From positions 1-64,000 of the forward strand of contig NZ_SRLD01000031.1 in the NCBI RefSeq assembly GCF_004745955.1: a DNA stretch of 64,000 nt, given 5' to 3'. The notes under the pieces were generated by a model that searched no databases, was not told the DNA's origin, and saw nothing but the letters and a program-made list of their open reading frames with translations. This document shows, piece by piece, positions 1 through 9,484 of the stretch. The position numbers and the translations under genes are program-made. Position 1 is the first letter of the stretch. Each line of letters begins with the position of its first letter. The DNA is from Hymenobacter elongatus (GTDB lineage Bacteria > Bacteroidota > Bacteroidia > Cytophagales > Hymenobacteraceae).

Positions 1-97
1 TGTCGCCCGCCGTGCGGCCCACGTCCCCGGCTTTGCCCGCCAGGTGCGGCGCCAACAACGCCCACGCGCGGTCACTGATTTCATCTAAACTTTGCAC
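1..97 (-). mobile_element. IS5-like transposase, N-terminal part, cut by the window edge
   Basis: Reading leftward from a GTG at 97 gives about 32 residues, beginning V-Q-S-L-D-E-I-S-D-R-A-W, then ALLAPHLAGKAGDVGRT. This matches the N-terminal domain typical of IS5/IS427-type DDE transposases (I-S-D-x-x-W-x-x-L-x-P-x-L). The frame is open to the window edge, so it cannot be judged intact. A Bacteroidota promoter lies just upstream and the 3' end of birA is only 39 bp away, so the element appears inserted close behind birA. The family call rests on motif memory and the catalytic residues lie outside the window. Confidence 0.65.
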
Positions 98-102
98 GAA
101 CG

Positions 103-132
103 CAAAGATAATTGTCCGTACAACCTAACAAA
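103..132 (-). promoter_or_regulatory. Bacteroidota-type promoter for the IS5-like transposase
   Basis: On the minus strand a -33 box TTTG (129-132) is followed after 18 bases by a -7 box TATCTTTG (103-110), a few bases upstream of the GTG start at 97. Both boxes fit the Bacteroidota primary sigma consensus. The match is visible; activity is inferred. Confidence 0.5.
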
Positions 133-135
133 CTG

Positions 136-900
136 TTAATTTATATATTTAATTTCCTGCAAGGCGAAAGTTCTGAGCTCATTGTCAATTTCGACCACCA
201 AGCGCCCGGTTTCATCGACGCCCACAATCTGACCGCGCACCAGCCGGCCGGCTACTTCGTAGGTGTGGTGCTCCTGGTAGCGGTAGAGCGCCTGCAGGTA
301 GTCGAAGCGCAACATGGCCAGCCGGCCGGCCCGCAGCATGAGGTAGCGGCGTTCCAAGTACTCCAGCAGCCGCGTTGCCAGGGTAGGCAGGGCATAGGTG
401 CGGTCGGTGATACTGGCCAGGGAAGTAGCCGTCGGAATCTCAAATTCCCGCTGGTTCACGTTTATCCCAATTCCTACTATGCTATATTGAATCTTGGCGC
501 CGCTTATGGTGTTTTCAATCAAGATGCCCCCCAGCTTTTGCGTGCCGAAATAGATATCGTTCGGCCACTTCAGCCGTAGGGCGGCATCGGCACCCAGCAA
601 ACTGCGGACCCAGTCCAGCACGCCTAGCGCTACCGCTTGGCTCAGCTGAAACTGGTCGGTAGGGGCCAAAAAGCGGGGCTGCCAGATGACCGATAATGTC
701 AGGTTTTCGCCCGGAATGGTGTCCCAGCGGTTGCCCCGCTGGCCCCGGCCGGCGGTCTGTTTGTCGGTTATGACGGTGCAGCCATCGGTGGCGCTGTTTT
801 TGACAACAAGGGCCTGCGCTTCGCTGTTTGTCGAGGTGCATTCGGGCAACCAAACAATTTGTTGGCCCGTGAACAGAGTTTGGGGGAATAGTGCCTCCAC
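136..900 (-). CDS. birA: biotin--[acetyl-CoA-carboxylase] ligase
   Basis: Cytoplasmic enzyme that activates biotin with ATP and attaches it to the biotin carrier domain of acyl-CoA carboxylases. The 254 residues contain the biotinyl-AMP binding motif AGRGQRG (about residue 50) and the catalytic-core motif KWPND (about residue 110), then G-G-I-L-I-E and G-I-G-I-N-V. A small C-terminal domain ends the protein. There is no N-terminal helix-turn-helix, so this is the monofunctional ligase without the repressor domain, usual in Bacteroidota. The start is a GTG at 900 and no ATG lies close by. The gene is divergent from rsfS with 41 bp between the starts. Confidence 0.93.
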   Translation of the reverse strand: MEALFPQTLFTGQQIVWLPECTSTNSEAQALVVKNSATDGCTVITDKQTAGRGQRGNRWDTIPGENLTLSVIWQPRFLAPTDQFQLSQAVALGVLDWVRSLLGADAALRLKWPNDIYFGTQKLGGILIENTISGAKIQYSIVGIGINVNQREFEIPTATSLASITDRTYALPTLATRLLEYLERRYLMLRAGRLAMLRFDYLQALYRYQEHHTYEVAGRLVRGQIVGVDETGRLVVEIDNELRTFALQEIKYIN

Positions 901-941
901 CTGATTTTCTTACTTTGTGCTTTCAAACCTAACAATACCCT

Positions 942-1328
942 ATGAAAAGTACCCTGGTTCGGCAGGATTCAGACAGATTGGCAGACGTAGTCGTCAGCGG
1001 CATGCAGGAGAAAAAGGCCGCCGATATCGTAGTGCTCAATCTGAAGGATCTTAAAAACGCAGTAGCTGATTATTTCATCATCTGCTCTGCCTCCTCCGAT
1101 ACCCAACTGGATGCCATTGCGCGTTCGGTGGAAGAAGAAGTTGAAAAGCTTACTGGCCAGAACCCCTGGCAAACTGAAGGCCGCATGAACCGGGAGTGGG
1201 TACTGCTCGACTACGTCGACGTAGTCGTGCATGTGTTCCTGCGCGACCGGCGTCAGTTTTATGCGCTGGAGGAGCTGTGGGGTGATGCCCAAATTAAGTA
1301 TATCACGGAAGAAGCGGCCGCCGTTTAA
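942..1328 (+). CDS. rsfS: ribosome silencing factor RsfS
   Basis: DUF143-family protein (128 residues) that binds ribosomal protein L14 on the 50S subunit and blocks subunit joining when nutrients are scarce. Family hallmarks are visible: A-D-Y-F-I-I-C-S-A-S-S-D-T-Q at about 45-58, then W-V-L-L-D-Y-x-D-V-V-V-H-V-F and R-x-F-Y-x-L-E-x-L-W-G-D-A near the C-terminus. The ATG at 942 follows a short leader with the weak -7-like TACTTTG at 911. ftsH follows on the same strand after about 80 bp, a pairing common in Bacteroidota, and the two are probably co-transcribed. Confidence 0.95.
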   Translation: MKSTLVRQDSDRLADVVVSGMQEKKAADIVVLNLKDLKNAVADYFIICSASSDTQLDAIARSVEEEVEKLTGQNPWQTEGRMNREWVLLDYVDVVVHVFLRDRRQFYALEELWGDAQIKYITEEAAAV

Positions 1329-1409
1329 GGTAAAGCCGGCTTCGGTGCGTCTTAACAATTAGCGTGGGCGGCGGTTCCGCCTTTGTTCTTCGTTACAGAA
1401 TTCCTTTTC

Positions 1410-3521
1410 ATGCCAGATACAACCCCCAAAAAGAAAAAACCAATGCTGCCCTCGCCGGCTCCCCGGCCGAGCATGCAGATGTGGGTACTTGCTGGGCTGG
1501 TGGTGTTCATCTTCGGGATGCTCTTCATCAACCGTAGCAGCTCAACTATTGACATCAACCAGCAGAAGTTTAAGCAAATGCTGCTGGCCGGTGACGTGCG
1601 CGACGTAACACTCGTCAACGACCGGGTGGTGGAAGTGCAGTTGAAGCCTGATGCGGCCCGCAACGCCAAGTACAGCCAGGAGCTGAACCGGCGCGGCCCC
1701 CTGACGATGGACGCTGGGGCGCAGTACAGCTTCCGCGTAGTCGATGGCAAAACCTTCAAGGAGGACTTGGATAAGATGCAGGCTACTTTGCCCGAAGCTC
1801 AACAGGTCGGCCTGAACATCGATACCCGCCAGGGCTACGGCGACCTGCTCACCAGCTGGGGCTTCATCCTGATTCTCTTCGTGGGCTTCTGGTTCCTGAT
1901 GCGCCGCATGAGTGGCGCGGGCGGACCCGGTGGCCAGATCTTCAACATCGGTAAGAGCCGCGCGGCTCTTTTCGAAGGTGGCGACAAAGTGAAGATTACC
2001 TTCAAAGACGTAGCCGGGCTGGAAGAAGCCAAAGAGGAGGTCGAGGAAATCGTGGAGTTCCTGCGGAACCCTTCGAAGTTCACGGTACTCGGTGGTAAAA
2101 TTCCGAAAGGAGCGTTGCTGGTTGGTCCTCCCGGCACCGGTAAAACCCTGATGGCGAAGGCCGTGGCTGGTGAAGCCGACGTGCCGTTTTTCTCCCTGTC
2201 GGGCTCCGACTTCGTGGAAATGTTCGTTGGAGTGGGTGCGGCCCGGGTACGTGACTTGTTTAAGCAAGCCAAAGCCAAAGCGCCGTGCATCATCTTCATC
2301 GATGAGATTGACGCCATTGGTCGTAGCCGCTCCCGTGGCAACGTGCCCGGCGGCAACGATGAGCGCGAAAACACGCTCAACTCGCTGCTGGTCGAAATGG
2401 ATGGCTTTGGTACCGATTCCGGCGTCATCATCCTGGCCGCTACCAACCGGCCCGACACGCTCGACTCTGCCTTGCTACGCCCCGGCCGCTTCGACCGGCA
2501 GATCAGCATCGACAAGCCCGATATCAACGGACGCACCCAGATTTTTGATGTGCATTTGAAGCCGCTGACGCTGGGCCCCGATGTGGATGCTCGCAAGCTC
2601 GCAGCTCAGACGCCTGGTTTTGCCGGCGCTGAAATTGCCAATGTCTGCAACGAAGCCGCCCTCATTGCCGCCCGCCGCGACAAGAAAATGGTAACAATGC
2701 AGGACTTTACTGATGCTGTCGACCGAGTGATTGGCGGCTTGGAGAAAAAGAACAAGATTATTTCGCCCGGTGAGAAGCGTATTGTGGCTTATCATGAAGC
2801 TGGTCATGCTATTGCTGGCTGGTTCCTGGAGCACGCCGATCCGCTGGTGAAGGTAAGCATCGTGCCGCGTGGGGTTGCCGCATTGGGGTATGCCCAGTAC
2901 TTGCCCCGCGAGCAATTCTTGTACAATACTGAGCAGCTCACCGACGAGATGTGCATGGCTTTAGGTGGCCGGGCCGCTGAGGAGCTGGTGTTTGGTAAAA
3001 TATCGACGGGAGCCTTATCCGATCTGGAGCGTATCACCAAAATGGCCTACAGTATCGTAACCATGTATGGGATGAATGCCAAGCTGGGCAATATCTCCTT
3101 TTACGATTCGAAAGGGCAGAACGAATACGGCTTCTCGAAACCCTATTCGGAGGCTACTTCGCAGATGATTGACGAAGAGGTACGCAACATCGTATCCAAC
3201 GCGTATATCCGTACCAAAGAGCTGTTGACGGAGCGCCGGCACGAGTTGGAGGTAATTGCCAAGGAACTGCTGGATAAGGAAGTGCTGCTCCAAGAAGATC
3301 TGGAGCGCCTGGTTGGCAAGCGTCCGTACGACAATCAGACGTCTTATCAAGCGCATATGGCTGGTACTGACCGGAGCGAAACGCTGAGTGAGCGGAAGCA
3401 GGAGCATCCGGTGCCGCTGAGCAATGACTTGCCGGAAAATAATCTGCCCGGCATGGAAAACAGACCCCGGGAAGCCGGCAACGATATACCAACCGGCAGC
3501 ACTGTGTCGTTGGACGTGTAA
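1410..3521 (+). CDS. ftsH: ATP-dependent zinc metalloprotease FtsH
   Basis: Membrane-anchored AAA+ protease for quality control of membrane and regulatory proteins, normally a hexamer. Starting at the ATG at 1410 ([10 protein letters not shown]) gives 703 residues. Order: one transmembrane segment at about 22-40, an extracytoplasmic FtsH-extracellular domain, a second segment at about 147-164, then the AAA module with Walker A GPPGTGKT (from about 239), Walker B FIDEID and an SRH region ending LLRPGRFDR. The M41 peptidase follows with zinc motif HEAGH (from about 462). The tail after about 630 is polar and probably disordered. A longer reading from TTG at 1383 is possible but adds no family sequence. 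A hairpin terminator follows the stop. Confidence 0.97.
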   Translation: MPDTTPKKKKPMLPSPAPRPSMQMWVLAGLVVFIFGMLFINRSSSTIDINQQKFKQMLLAGDVRDVTLVNDRVVEVQLKPDAARNAKYSQELNRRGPLTMDAGAQYSFRVVDGKTFKEDLDKMQATLPEAQQVGLNIDTRQGYGDLLTSWGFILILFVGFWFLMRRMSGAGGPGGQIFNIGKSRAALFEGGDKVKITFKDVAGLEEAKEEVEEIVEFLRNPSKFTVLGGKIPKGALLVGPPGTGKTLMAKAVAGEADVPFFSLSGSDFVEMFVGVGAARVRDLFKQAKAKAPCIIFIDEIDAIGRSRSRGNVPGGNDERENTLNSLLVEMDGFGTDSGVIILAATNRPDTLDSALLRPGRFDRQISIDKPDINGRTQIFDVHLKPLTLGPDVDARKLAAQTPGFAGAEIANVCNEAALIAARRDKKMVTMQDFTDAVDRVIGGLEKKNKIISPGEKRIVAYHEAGHAIAGWFLEHADPLVKVSIVPRGVAALGYAQYLPREQFLYNTEQLTDEMCMALGGRAAEELVFGKISTGALSDLERITKMAYSIVTMYGMNAKLGNISFYDSKGQNEYGFSKPYSEATSQMIDEEVRNIVSNAYIRTKELLTERRHELEVIAKELLDKEVLLQEDLERLVGKRPYDNQTSYQAHMAGTDRSETLSERKQEHPVPLSNDLPENNLPGMENRPREAGNDIPTGSTVSLDV

Positions 3522-3540
3522 AGAGTTTTATGCCAGTAAA

Positions 3541-3572
3541 AAAAGCCAGTCTGTCTCAGGCTGGCTTTTTTT
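3541..3572 (+). terminator. Rho-independent terminator after ftsH
   Basis: The hairpin GCCAG/CTGGC with an 11-base loop, flanked by an A-run on the left and seven T on the right, lies 20 bp after the ftsH stop. Confidence 0.75.
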
Positions 3573-3604
3573 GTGCAGCCGCTGCTACTAGCCTAACGCT
3601 ATGG

Positions 3605-3633
3605 TTGCCTGTTCGCTGGTATTTCTATCTTTG
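3605..3633 (+). promoter_or_regulatory. Bacteroidota-type promoter of the LUD-domain gene
   Basis: TTG at 3605-3607, 18 bases, then TATCTTTG at 3626-3633, followed 34 bp later by the ATG of the LUD gene. It lies after the ftsH terminator, so it should start a new transcription unit. Confidence 0.55.
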
Positions 3634-3667
3634 AGCTACTCTTCACCTGTTTCCTTTGGTGATTCTT

Positions 3668-4321
3668 ATGTCCGAAACTTCCCGCGACATTATCCTGCGC
3701 CGTATTCGCGAATCGTTGCAGATGCCTGCGCCGCAGCCCGCAGCTCCCGATTTCTCGCGGCCTCTGCATCCGGCGCTACACGATGACCTGGCGGTGACGT
3801 TTGCCGAAAGCTTCGTCCGAGCTGGTGGTACGTTTTACTACTGCGTTTCGGAGGAGCACTTTTATGACCAGCTGTTCACGTACAAAAAAGACAAAGCCCT
3901 CGACAACTTGTATGTGTGGGAGCCAGAGCTGAAAAAGATGCTTCACACCGGTGGAATAGGCTTTATCGGCGACGAAACCGATTGGCTGCCCAAAGCCGAC
4001 GCGGGCCTGACGACCTGTGAAGCGCTGGTGGCCCGTACCGGCAGCGTATTGGTAAGCGCAGCTAGTGCCAGCGGCCGCCGCTTGAGTATTTATCCGGATC
4101 AACACTTGGTGCTGGCTCGTGCTTCTCAGATCGTGCCCGACATCGGGGACGCGCTGAAACGTGTGCAACAGACGCACGACAACAAGCTGCCATCGATGAT
4201 TTCGCTCACGACAGGTCCCAGCCGCACAGCTGATATTGAAAAAACGTTGGTGCTCGGCGCGCATGGCCCGCGCAGCATCGTACTGTTTTTGTTGGATGAT
4301 GCCCCCGAAGCAACTGCCTGA
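3668..4321 (+). CDS. LUD-domain protein (LutC/YkgG-like)
   Basis: 217 residues beginning MSETSRDIILRRIRES, the typical short helical start of LutC/YkgG proteins, followed by one LUD domain. C-terminal sequence L-T-T-G-P-S-R-T-A-D-I-E-K-T-L-V-L-G-A-H-G-P is the family signature. LutC proteins act with LutA and LutB in L-lactate oxidation, but no lutA or lutB lies in this window. The lone LUD gene may therefore have another role. The frame also opens at a TTG at 3656, but the ATG at 3668 fits the family. Its last 23 bases overlap the next gene, which implies translational coupling. Confidence 0.85.
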   Translation: MSETSRDIILRRIRESLQMPAPQPAAPDFSRPLHPALHDDLAVTFAESFVRAGGTFYYCVSEEHFYDQLFTYKKDKALDNLYVWEPELKKMLHTGGIGFIGDETDWLPKADAGLTTCEALVARTGSVLVSAASASGRRLSIYPDQHLVLARASQIVPDIGDALKRVQQTHDNKLPSMISLTTGPSRTADIEKTLVLGAHGPRSIVLFLLDDAPEATA

Positions 4322-5081
4322 TCTTGTGCTGCCCGCGGGCCGCAACGTATATTTTGCCTCCGATTTCCATTTGGGCGCCCCTGATGCCGCCCGCTCGGCT
4401 GAGCGGGAACGAAAGATTGTGCGCTGGCTCGACCAGTGTGCTGGCGATGCCGCGGCCATTTATTTGGTCGGAGATATTTTCGACTTCTGGTTTGAGTATC
4501 GGCATGCGGTGCCGCGCGGCTTCATTCGGCTGCAAGGCAAATTGGCCGAGCTGACGGATGCCGGGATTCCGGTTACGTTTTTCACCGGCAACCACGATAT
4601 GTGGATGTTCGACTACTTTACCAAGGAGCTCAATATTCCCATTCTGCGCCACCCTTTCAGCCAGCGTATCGGCGGGCAGGAGTTTCACATCGGGCACGGC
4701 GACGGTCTCGGTCCGAAGGACTATACCTACAAAGCGCTAAAGCAGATTTTTGCCAGCCCCGTGGCGCAATGGCTGTTTGCGCGTCTGCATCCTAACTTCG
4801 GCATTGGGTTAGCCAATAGGTGGAGCCAGCGTAGCCGGATTCAGAACAGCGTGGCCGACGAGCAGTATTTCGGCGACGACGAATGGCTGTTGGTGTACTG
4901 TCGGGAACTAGAGCGGCAGCAGCACCACGACTACTACGTGTTTGGCCATCGGCACCTGCCGCTCGACGTGCCAGTGACCCCGCACAGCCGCTACGTAAAT
5001 CTCGGCGAATGGGTCAATTATTGCTCCTATGCCGTATATGATGGGCATGAACTGGCATTGCGGCACTTTGAGCAGCAGTAA
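4299..5081 (+). CDS. lpxH: UDP-2,3-diacylglucosamine diphosphatase (LpxH-like)
   Basis: Metallophosphoesterase that hydrolyses UDP-2,3-diacylglucosamine to lipid X in lipid A synthesis, at the inner face of the membrane. The 260 residues carry the five phosphoesterase motifs in order: S-D-F-H-L-G, G-D-I-F-D-F-W-F-E, G-N-H-D-M-W, G-H-G-D-G and G-H-R-H-L-P. All metal-binding residues appear present. I chose the ATG at 4299; an adjacent ATG at 4296 is equally possible. The start lies inside the end of the LUD gene. Related Bacteroidota phosphoesterases with other substrates exist, so the exact substrate is inferred from motif match. Confidence 0.85.
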   Translation: MPPKQLPDLVLPAGRNVYFASDFHLGAPDAARSAERERKIVRWLDQCAGDAAAIYLVGDIFDFWFEYRHAVPRGFIRLQGKLAELTDAGIPVTFFTGNHDMWMFDYFTKELNIPILRHPFSQRIGGQEFHIGHGDGLGPKDYTYKALKQIFASPVAQWLFARLHPNFGIGLANRWSQRSRIQNSVADEQYFGDDEWLLVYCRELERQQHHDYYVFGHRHLPLDVPVTPHSRYVNLGEWVNYCSYAVYDGHELALRHFEQQ

Positions 5082-6027
5082 GCAAACAGGGCGATTCACT
5101 AGTAGAAGCCGGTGGCCGAAGCTATTGCTGAGCGCGACGTTGAGCGTGTTTTTTTTCCTGCCCGGCTACGCTCAAACAACGGTGCCTTCGGCTGCCTCGG
5201 TAGCACCGGCCGCCAAGCCAGCACCAGTGGTGCCCGCTTCGGTCGTCAGTGCAGCTGCGCAACCCGTCGCGGCAGCTGATGCCAACGGCTGGACGCTGGT
5301 CCGTACGATTGGGCTGGTTCAGCCCGGCGCGGCTTCTCTGGATCGGCGTGGCAACCTTTATCTGGCCGATGGCCAGAATAACATTCATCAGTATGGCCCC
5401 GATGGTCAGGCTCTGAATACGTATTCGCCTCCCCAGCCCGGCCACACCGCCCAGATTGAAGCCTGGAATACCTCGAAGGTGCTCGTGTTCTACGACGACC
5501 GCCAAGAAGTGCTACTCCTAGACCGGTTTATGGCTCCCATCACGCAAGTGCGGCTCCCCGATTTGCTCGATGGCATAGTGCGGGCAGCCACGCTGGCTCC
5601 CGATGACCGGCTGTGGCTGTTGGACGAGAGCAGTCTGGCACTCCGCCAATACGACCCTACGGGCCAACGTCTGGCCCTCACCACGCCATTGGATTTGTTG
5701 ATCGGGCGCTCCAAACCCGACTTTCGGTTCTTGCGCCAGTATCAAAACAACCTGTATCTGGTGGACCGTACCAGCGGCATTTTTGTGTTCGATAACCTCG
5801 GTAACTACCGCAAAAAGCTGCCGTTTCCGGGATTAAGCGCTGTCGGTTTTCGAGGTGATGAGCTCTACTATTTGACTGACCAAACAGTCCGGTTCTTTCA
5901 TCTATATACCCTAACCGAACGCACTTTGCCGTTGCCCACTGGCAGTACAGCAGTGAATCAGGTTTTGCTGGGTGAGCAGTTTGCGTATGTTATAACGCCG
6001 ACCGGAGTTCTGGTATACAAGTTTTGA
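5029..6027 (+). CDS. exported beta-propeller-like protein of unknown function
   Basis: 332 residues from the first ATG. The N-terminus carries a basic stretch, then a hydrophobic segment (about 30-48) ending P-G-Y-A-Q, a likely signal peptide, and an Ala/Pro/Val-rich linker. The rest shows repeated strands with N-L-Y-L, R-L-W-L-L-D and L-Y-L-V-D units like those of NHL or six-bladed propellers. No enzyme motif is visible. The start is uncertain: ATGs at 5029-5047 lie inside lpxH, and a TTG at 5065 would give a more normal signal peptide. The overlap suggests coupling with lpxH and an envelope role is plausible. Confidence 0.7.
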   Translation: MPYMMGMNWHCGTLSSSKQTGRFTSRSRWPKLLLSATLSVFFFLPGYAQTTVPSAASVAPAAKPAPVVPASVVSAAAQPVAAADANGWTLVRTIGLVQPGAASLDRRGNLYLADGQNNIHQYGPDGQALNTYSPPQPGHTAQIEAWNTSKVLVFYDDRQEVLLLDRFMAPITQVRLPDLLDGIVRAATLAPDDRLWLLDESSLALRQYDPTGQRLALTTPLDLLIGRSKPDFRFLRQYQNNLYLVDRTSGIFVFDNLGNYRKKLPFPGLSAVGFRGDELYYLTDQTVRFFHLYTLTERTLPLPTGSTAVNQVLLGEQFAYVITPTGVLVYKF

Positions 6028-6228
6028 GCCGCAAGGCGGAGGCAGGTCTGCTCAGATTTGAGATATACAGGTACTGCGGTAAGACGGGTTTTCGTGCCCG
6101 TAAGCAGTGTTTGGCGGCACAGTAGTCCGCAGTGAGGTTCATTTTCCCATCTGCGCTGCCTGTTTTTTCTATCTTTATTATCCTTGCCCGCGTAGGGTCG
6201 GAACCTGGTAGCTTATATCCTTTCCTTG

Positions 6229-8886
6229 ATGCGTCACTTTGCCCGAGTATTCCGCTATTCCACAGTACTATCGGGAATAGTGTGCGTCGGTGCGCTTCTC
6301 AGCTTACCGAATGATGCAGCAGCGCAGCAAGCGAAGCCGCTGAATCGCAAAGTAGCGCCAGCATTAGTTGATGGTCCATCGGAAGCCATCACCCAGACAG
6401 TGCGGGTAAGCCTACGGGAGAAAGACGCATTTCTGGCCTGGATGCATCGTACGCTGCCGGGTACTACAATACGCGCGGTGCCAGAAGCCCCCACGCAGAT
6501 TCTGCTGCTGGAAAATCTGACCGCCGACCAGATTCAGCTGGTGAGTGCTTCGCCCTGGGTCAATTTTGTGGATGTCGCGCATCGTCGTGCCCATGAGGAG
6601 CGTCAGCTCAACCAGTCCGATCTAACGGTCAACAAAATTGCGACGGTGCATACCCGCTTTCCGCAACTGGCCGGGCAGGGGCTCACGATTTCTATTAAGG
6701 AAGACGCCTTCGACCCGGCCGATATCGATTTCAAAGACCGGGTTGTGGCTAGTGATTTGTTCACTACTACTTTCTCGCCGCACGCTACGGCCGTGGCTAC
6801 CTTGGCGGGCGGCAGCGGCAATTCGGCTCCTTCGGGCAAAGGTGTCGCTTGGCAGGCAAGGTTGGCAACGTCGAGCTTCAAAAGCCTGTTTCCCGACGAT
6901 GGTGCGACCCTAGCCCAAACGGGCGTGTCAGTCCAGAACCATTCGTACGGAGTAGCCGCCATTGAGAACTATTACGGCTTGGAGTCGCAGGCCTACGACC
7001 AGCAGATTCGGCAGTATCCTGGTCTGCTGCACGTTTTTTCTTCGGGCAATGTCGGCACGCAAACCAGCACTACAGGCCGCTACGCGGGCATACCGAAAGT
7101 GGCTAACCTGACGGGACAATTCAAAACATCCAAAAATACGCTCACCATCGGGGCCACCGATGAGCTGGGACAATTGGCTCCGCTTAGTTCCCGTGGCCCG
7201 GCCTACGATGGTCGCATCAAGCCCGAGCTGGTGGCTTATGGAGCCGGCGGCACCTCGGAAGCGGCCGCTCTGGTGTCGGGTACTGGGGCACTGGTACAGC
7301 AGGCGTATCAGGCCCGGAATAGTGGTTCGTTGCCGCCAGTAGCTTTGGTAAAAGCCGTTTTGCTCAACAGCGCCGACGATACGGGCCGGCCTGGCGTTGA
7401 CTTTGAAACCGGGTTTGGCCAGGCAGACGCGGTAGGAGCGGTGCAAACCATTCGTGACCAGCGGTTTTTCCAAGGTTCAGCTGCCCAGAACTCTACGCGC
7501 ACCTATTCCATCACCGTGCCCGCCGGCCAGCAGGAGCTGAAAGTAACGGTAGCTTGGACTGACCCTGAAGCTTCGCCCACTGCTGCCCAAGCCCTCGTGC
7601 ATGATCTGGATATGGAGCTGGTACACGTCGGCTCCGGACAGCGCTGGCAGCCGTGGGTACTGAGCACTTACCCACACGCCGATTCATTGGTGCAGCTCCC
7701 CAAACGGCGCCCCGATCATTTGAACCCCGTGGAGCAGATATCCATAGCTATTCCCGCAGCCGGCAGCTATGAAATTCGGGTGCGCGGCGCGGTAGTTGGC
7801 GCTGTTGCCCAGCCATTCGGCGTCGCCTACGAGTATAGCGCCGGCTTCGAATGGACCCGCCCCGGCGAAACTACCAACCTACGCCCTGGTACTACAAATT
7901 TTCTCCGGTGGAACTGGTCGGGAGCTGCTACCGCTACGGGGCAGCTGGAGTACCAGCCATTGGGCACGCAAAAATGGCGTATTCTGCAAGCCAACCTGCC
8001 GTTAGCGCGCACTAATTTCAGCTGGGCAGTGCCCGACACAACTACGCTGGCCAGGGTCCGGATGGTGACCAGTAACGCTACTTTCCTCTCCGATACCTTC
8101 CTTATAGCGCAACCCCAGACCCCAACCGTGGGTTACGCCTGCGAAGAAGATGCGCTCATCCTGTGGAAACGGATACCCGGGGCTCAACAGTATCAGGTAT
8201 ATCAATTGAGTCAGACGTATCTGCAGCCCTATCTGCTGACGGCTGACACGGCGCTCCTCCTGAACAAGGCGCAGATGCAGGTCCGGTACTATGCCGTCGC
8301 CCCGGTTTTTGGTAAAATTACCGGGGAACGAGGCAATACCATTGAGTTCACGGAGCAAGGCACGGCCTGCTATATCAAGTCTTTTCTGCCACGTACCATC
8401 GTGACCGATACTGTGCTTTTTGATCTGGAAGTTGGTACGCTGTACGGGTTGAAATCAGTGACGTTGGAGCGGCTCACGCCGGGAGGAGCCATTGCCATCC
8501 AAACAATTATTCCGGTACAGGAACTGGTAATGACGTTTCTGGATCCTACGCCAGTGCTTGGCCGTAACGAATACCGCGTTCGGCTGGATCTGGCTGATGG
8601 TCGGGTGCTCTATAGCCAGCCGGAAGAAGTGCAGGTCACGCGTTTGGATGAACTACAGGCCTATCCCAACCCTATCGTAGCTGGCGAGACGCTTCGGGTT
8701 CTGCTGGCTGAAAGCCCTAATGCGCGCATCCAGCTCTACGATATGACGGGCCGGCTACTCCGCGAAACCATCGAATCGGGGGCCATTAAGGAAGTATCTA
8801 CCACCGGTTTGGCCAAAGGCATGTACCTGCTACGAGTCCGGACGGAAAGCAGTACCACGTTAACGACGCGCGTAGTAATACTGTAA
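6229..8886 (+). CDS. secreted S8 (subtilisin-like) serine peptidase with T9SS sorting domain
   Basis: 885 residues beginning MRHFARVFRYS, with a signal peptide ending near A-A-A-Q-Q. The peptidase domain spans about 110-430. Candidate triad residues are Asp in K-E-D-A-F-D, His in P-H-A-T-A-V-A-T-L-A-G and Ser in G-T-S-E-A-A-A-L-V-S-G, and the oxyanion Asn is in S-S-G-N-V-G. The Asp and His motifs are divergent from standard subtilisins. A beta-sandwich region (about 430-560) and Ig/Fn3-like segments follow. The last about 75 residues (A-Y-P-N-P ... G-M-Y-L-L-R-V) form a T9SS type A sorting domain, so it is exported across the outer membrane. TATCTTTA at 6170 is a weak -7 box. Confidence 0.88.
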   Translation: MRHFARVFRYSTVLSGIVCVGALLSLPNDAAAQQAKPLNRKVAPALVDGPSEAITQTVRVSLREKDAFLAWMHRTLPGTTIRAVPEAPTQILLLENLTADQIQLVSASPWVNFVDVAHRRAHEERQLNQSDLTVNKIATVHTRFPQLAGQGLTISIKEDAFDPADIDFKDRVVASDLFTTTFSPHATAVATLAGGSGNSAPSGKGVAWQARLATSSFKSLFPDDGATLAQTGVSVQNHSYGVAAIENYYGLESQAYDQQIRQYPGLLHVFSSGNVGTQTSTTGRYAGIPKVANLTGQFKTSKNTLTIGATDELGQLAPLSSRGPAYDGRIKPELVAYGAGGTSEAAALVSGTGALVQQAYQARNSGSLPPVALVKAVLLNSADDTGRPGVDFETGFGQADAVGAVQTIRDQRFFQGSAAQNSTRTYSITVPAGQQELKVTVAWTDPEASPTAAQALVHDLDMELVHVGSGQRWQPWVLSTYPHADSLVQLPKRRPDHLNPVEQISIAIPAAGSYEIRVRGAVVGAVAQPFGVAYEYSAGFEWTRPGETTNLRPGTTNFLRWNWSGAATATGQLEYQPLGTQKWRILQANLPLARTNFSWAVPDTTTLARVRMVTSNATFLSDTFLIAQPQTPTVGYACEEDALILWKRIPGAQQYQVYQLSQTYLQPYLLTADTALLLNKAQMQVRYYAVAPVFGKITGERGNTIEFTEQGTACYIKSFLPRTIVTDTVLFDLEVGTLYGLKSVTLERLTPGGAIAIQTIIPVQELVMTFLDPTPVLGRNEYRVRLDLADGRVLYSQPEEVQVTRLDELQAYPNPIVAGETLRVLLAESPNARIQLYDMTGRLLRETIESGAIKEVSTTGLAKGMYLLRVRTESSTTLTTRVVIL

Positions 8887-9234
8887 CAGGATAGCGGCCC
8901 AGTCGATAAAGGGCCTCCCAGGACTGCCTGCCACCTTTCGAGGAAAACAAAAAGAGGCCGTTGCAGATCTGAGCCAATAGCCTGTAGCAAGCGGGCTGCG
9001 GTGCTATTGCGCCTAGTGCCTGTTCTACAGCAAAAGCTAATCCCATACAGTGTCACGAGTAAGTCTCAACCGTAGGTCTTAGGGCAAAGCTAGTCTGATG
9101 TCTGCGTACCGAAGTACTACTGTCGCGCCGGTCGGGTCCTATTCAATGAAATTGCGAGCAGGTTTCGGTGGTGTTCAGTGAGCCAGAGCCTTATTTCTGT
9201 ACTTATGAATTCAGAACGTGTTTGGGGTTTTATT

Positions 9235-9333
9235 TTTCGCGTCCTGCTGCGCTTGCCGAAGCATCCCTGTTACAATGGCAATTGGCTTACTCTGGTGGTA
9301 GAGATGCTTCGGCAAGCGCAGCAGGACGCGAAA
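9235..9333. repeat. hairpin repeat with 31-bp perfect arms
   Basis: Arms at 9235-9265 and 9303-9333 are exact reverse complements across a 37-base loop. The arm contains GCTTGCCGAAGCATC, related to the GTCGAAGCATC module in hairpins at 29406 and 59558. It has no GAAGCTGTTT-type outer ends. It sits between convergent genes. Confidence 0.8.
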
Positions 9334-9428
9334 TCAGCGTTTTTGAAAAATCCCAAATACCTTCTTAGAGGCTAGGTGACAGATCCAGAGGCTGAAAATT
9401 AGCTGCCGTAGCGTCACCGTATGCACAC

Positions 9429-9465
9429 AAAAAAAGGCTCGGCTCCATCCGGAGCCAAGCCTTTT
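9429..9465 (-). terminator. terminator of the M57-like peptidase gene
   Basis: Read on the minus strand: a stem GGCTTGGCTCC/GGAGCCGAGCC with one mismatch and a four-base loop, followed by a T-run, 20 bp after the stop codon. Confidence 0.75.
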
Positions 9466-9484
9466 CTACAGCCTGTTCGATGGG

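Larger units (their letters stand above)
8887..9484. other. gene-free stretch between convergent protease genes
   Basis: About 600 bp with no credible reading frame. It holds the hairpin repeat at 9235-9333 and the terminator of the minus-strand metalloprotease gene at 9429-9465. Nothing else recognisable was seen. Confidence 0.6.

Noticed and set aside
112-579. 155-residue plus-strand frame over birA
   Set aside because: Lies wholly opposite birA, low-complexity composition and no motif; a shadow of the real gene.
876-917. Full promoter for rsfS
   Set aside because: TACTTTG at 911 fits a -7 box only loosely and the nearest TTTG is about 28 bases away, too far for the consensus.
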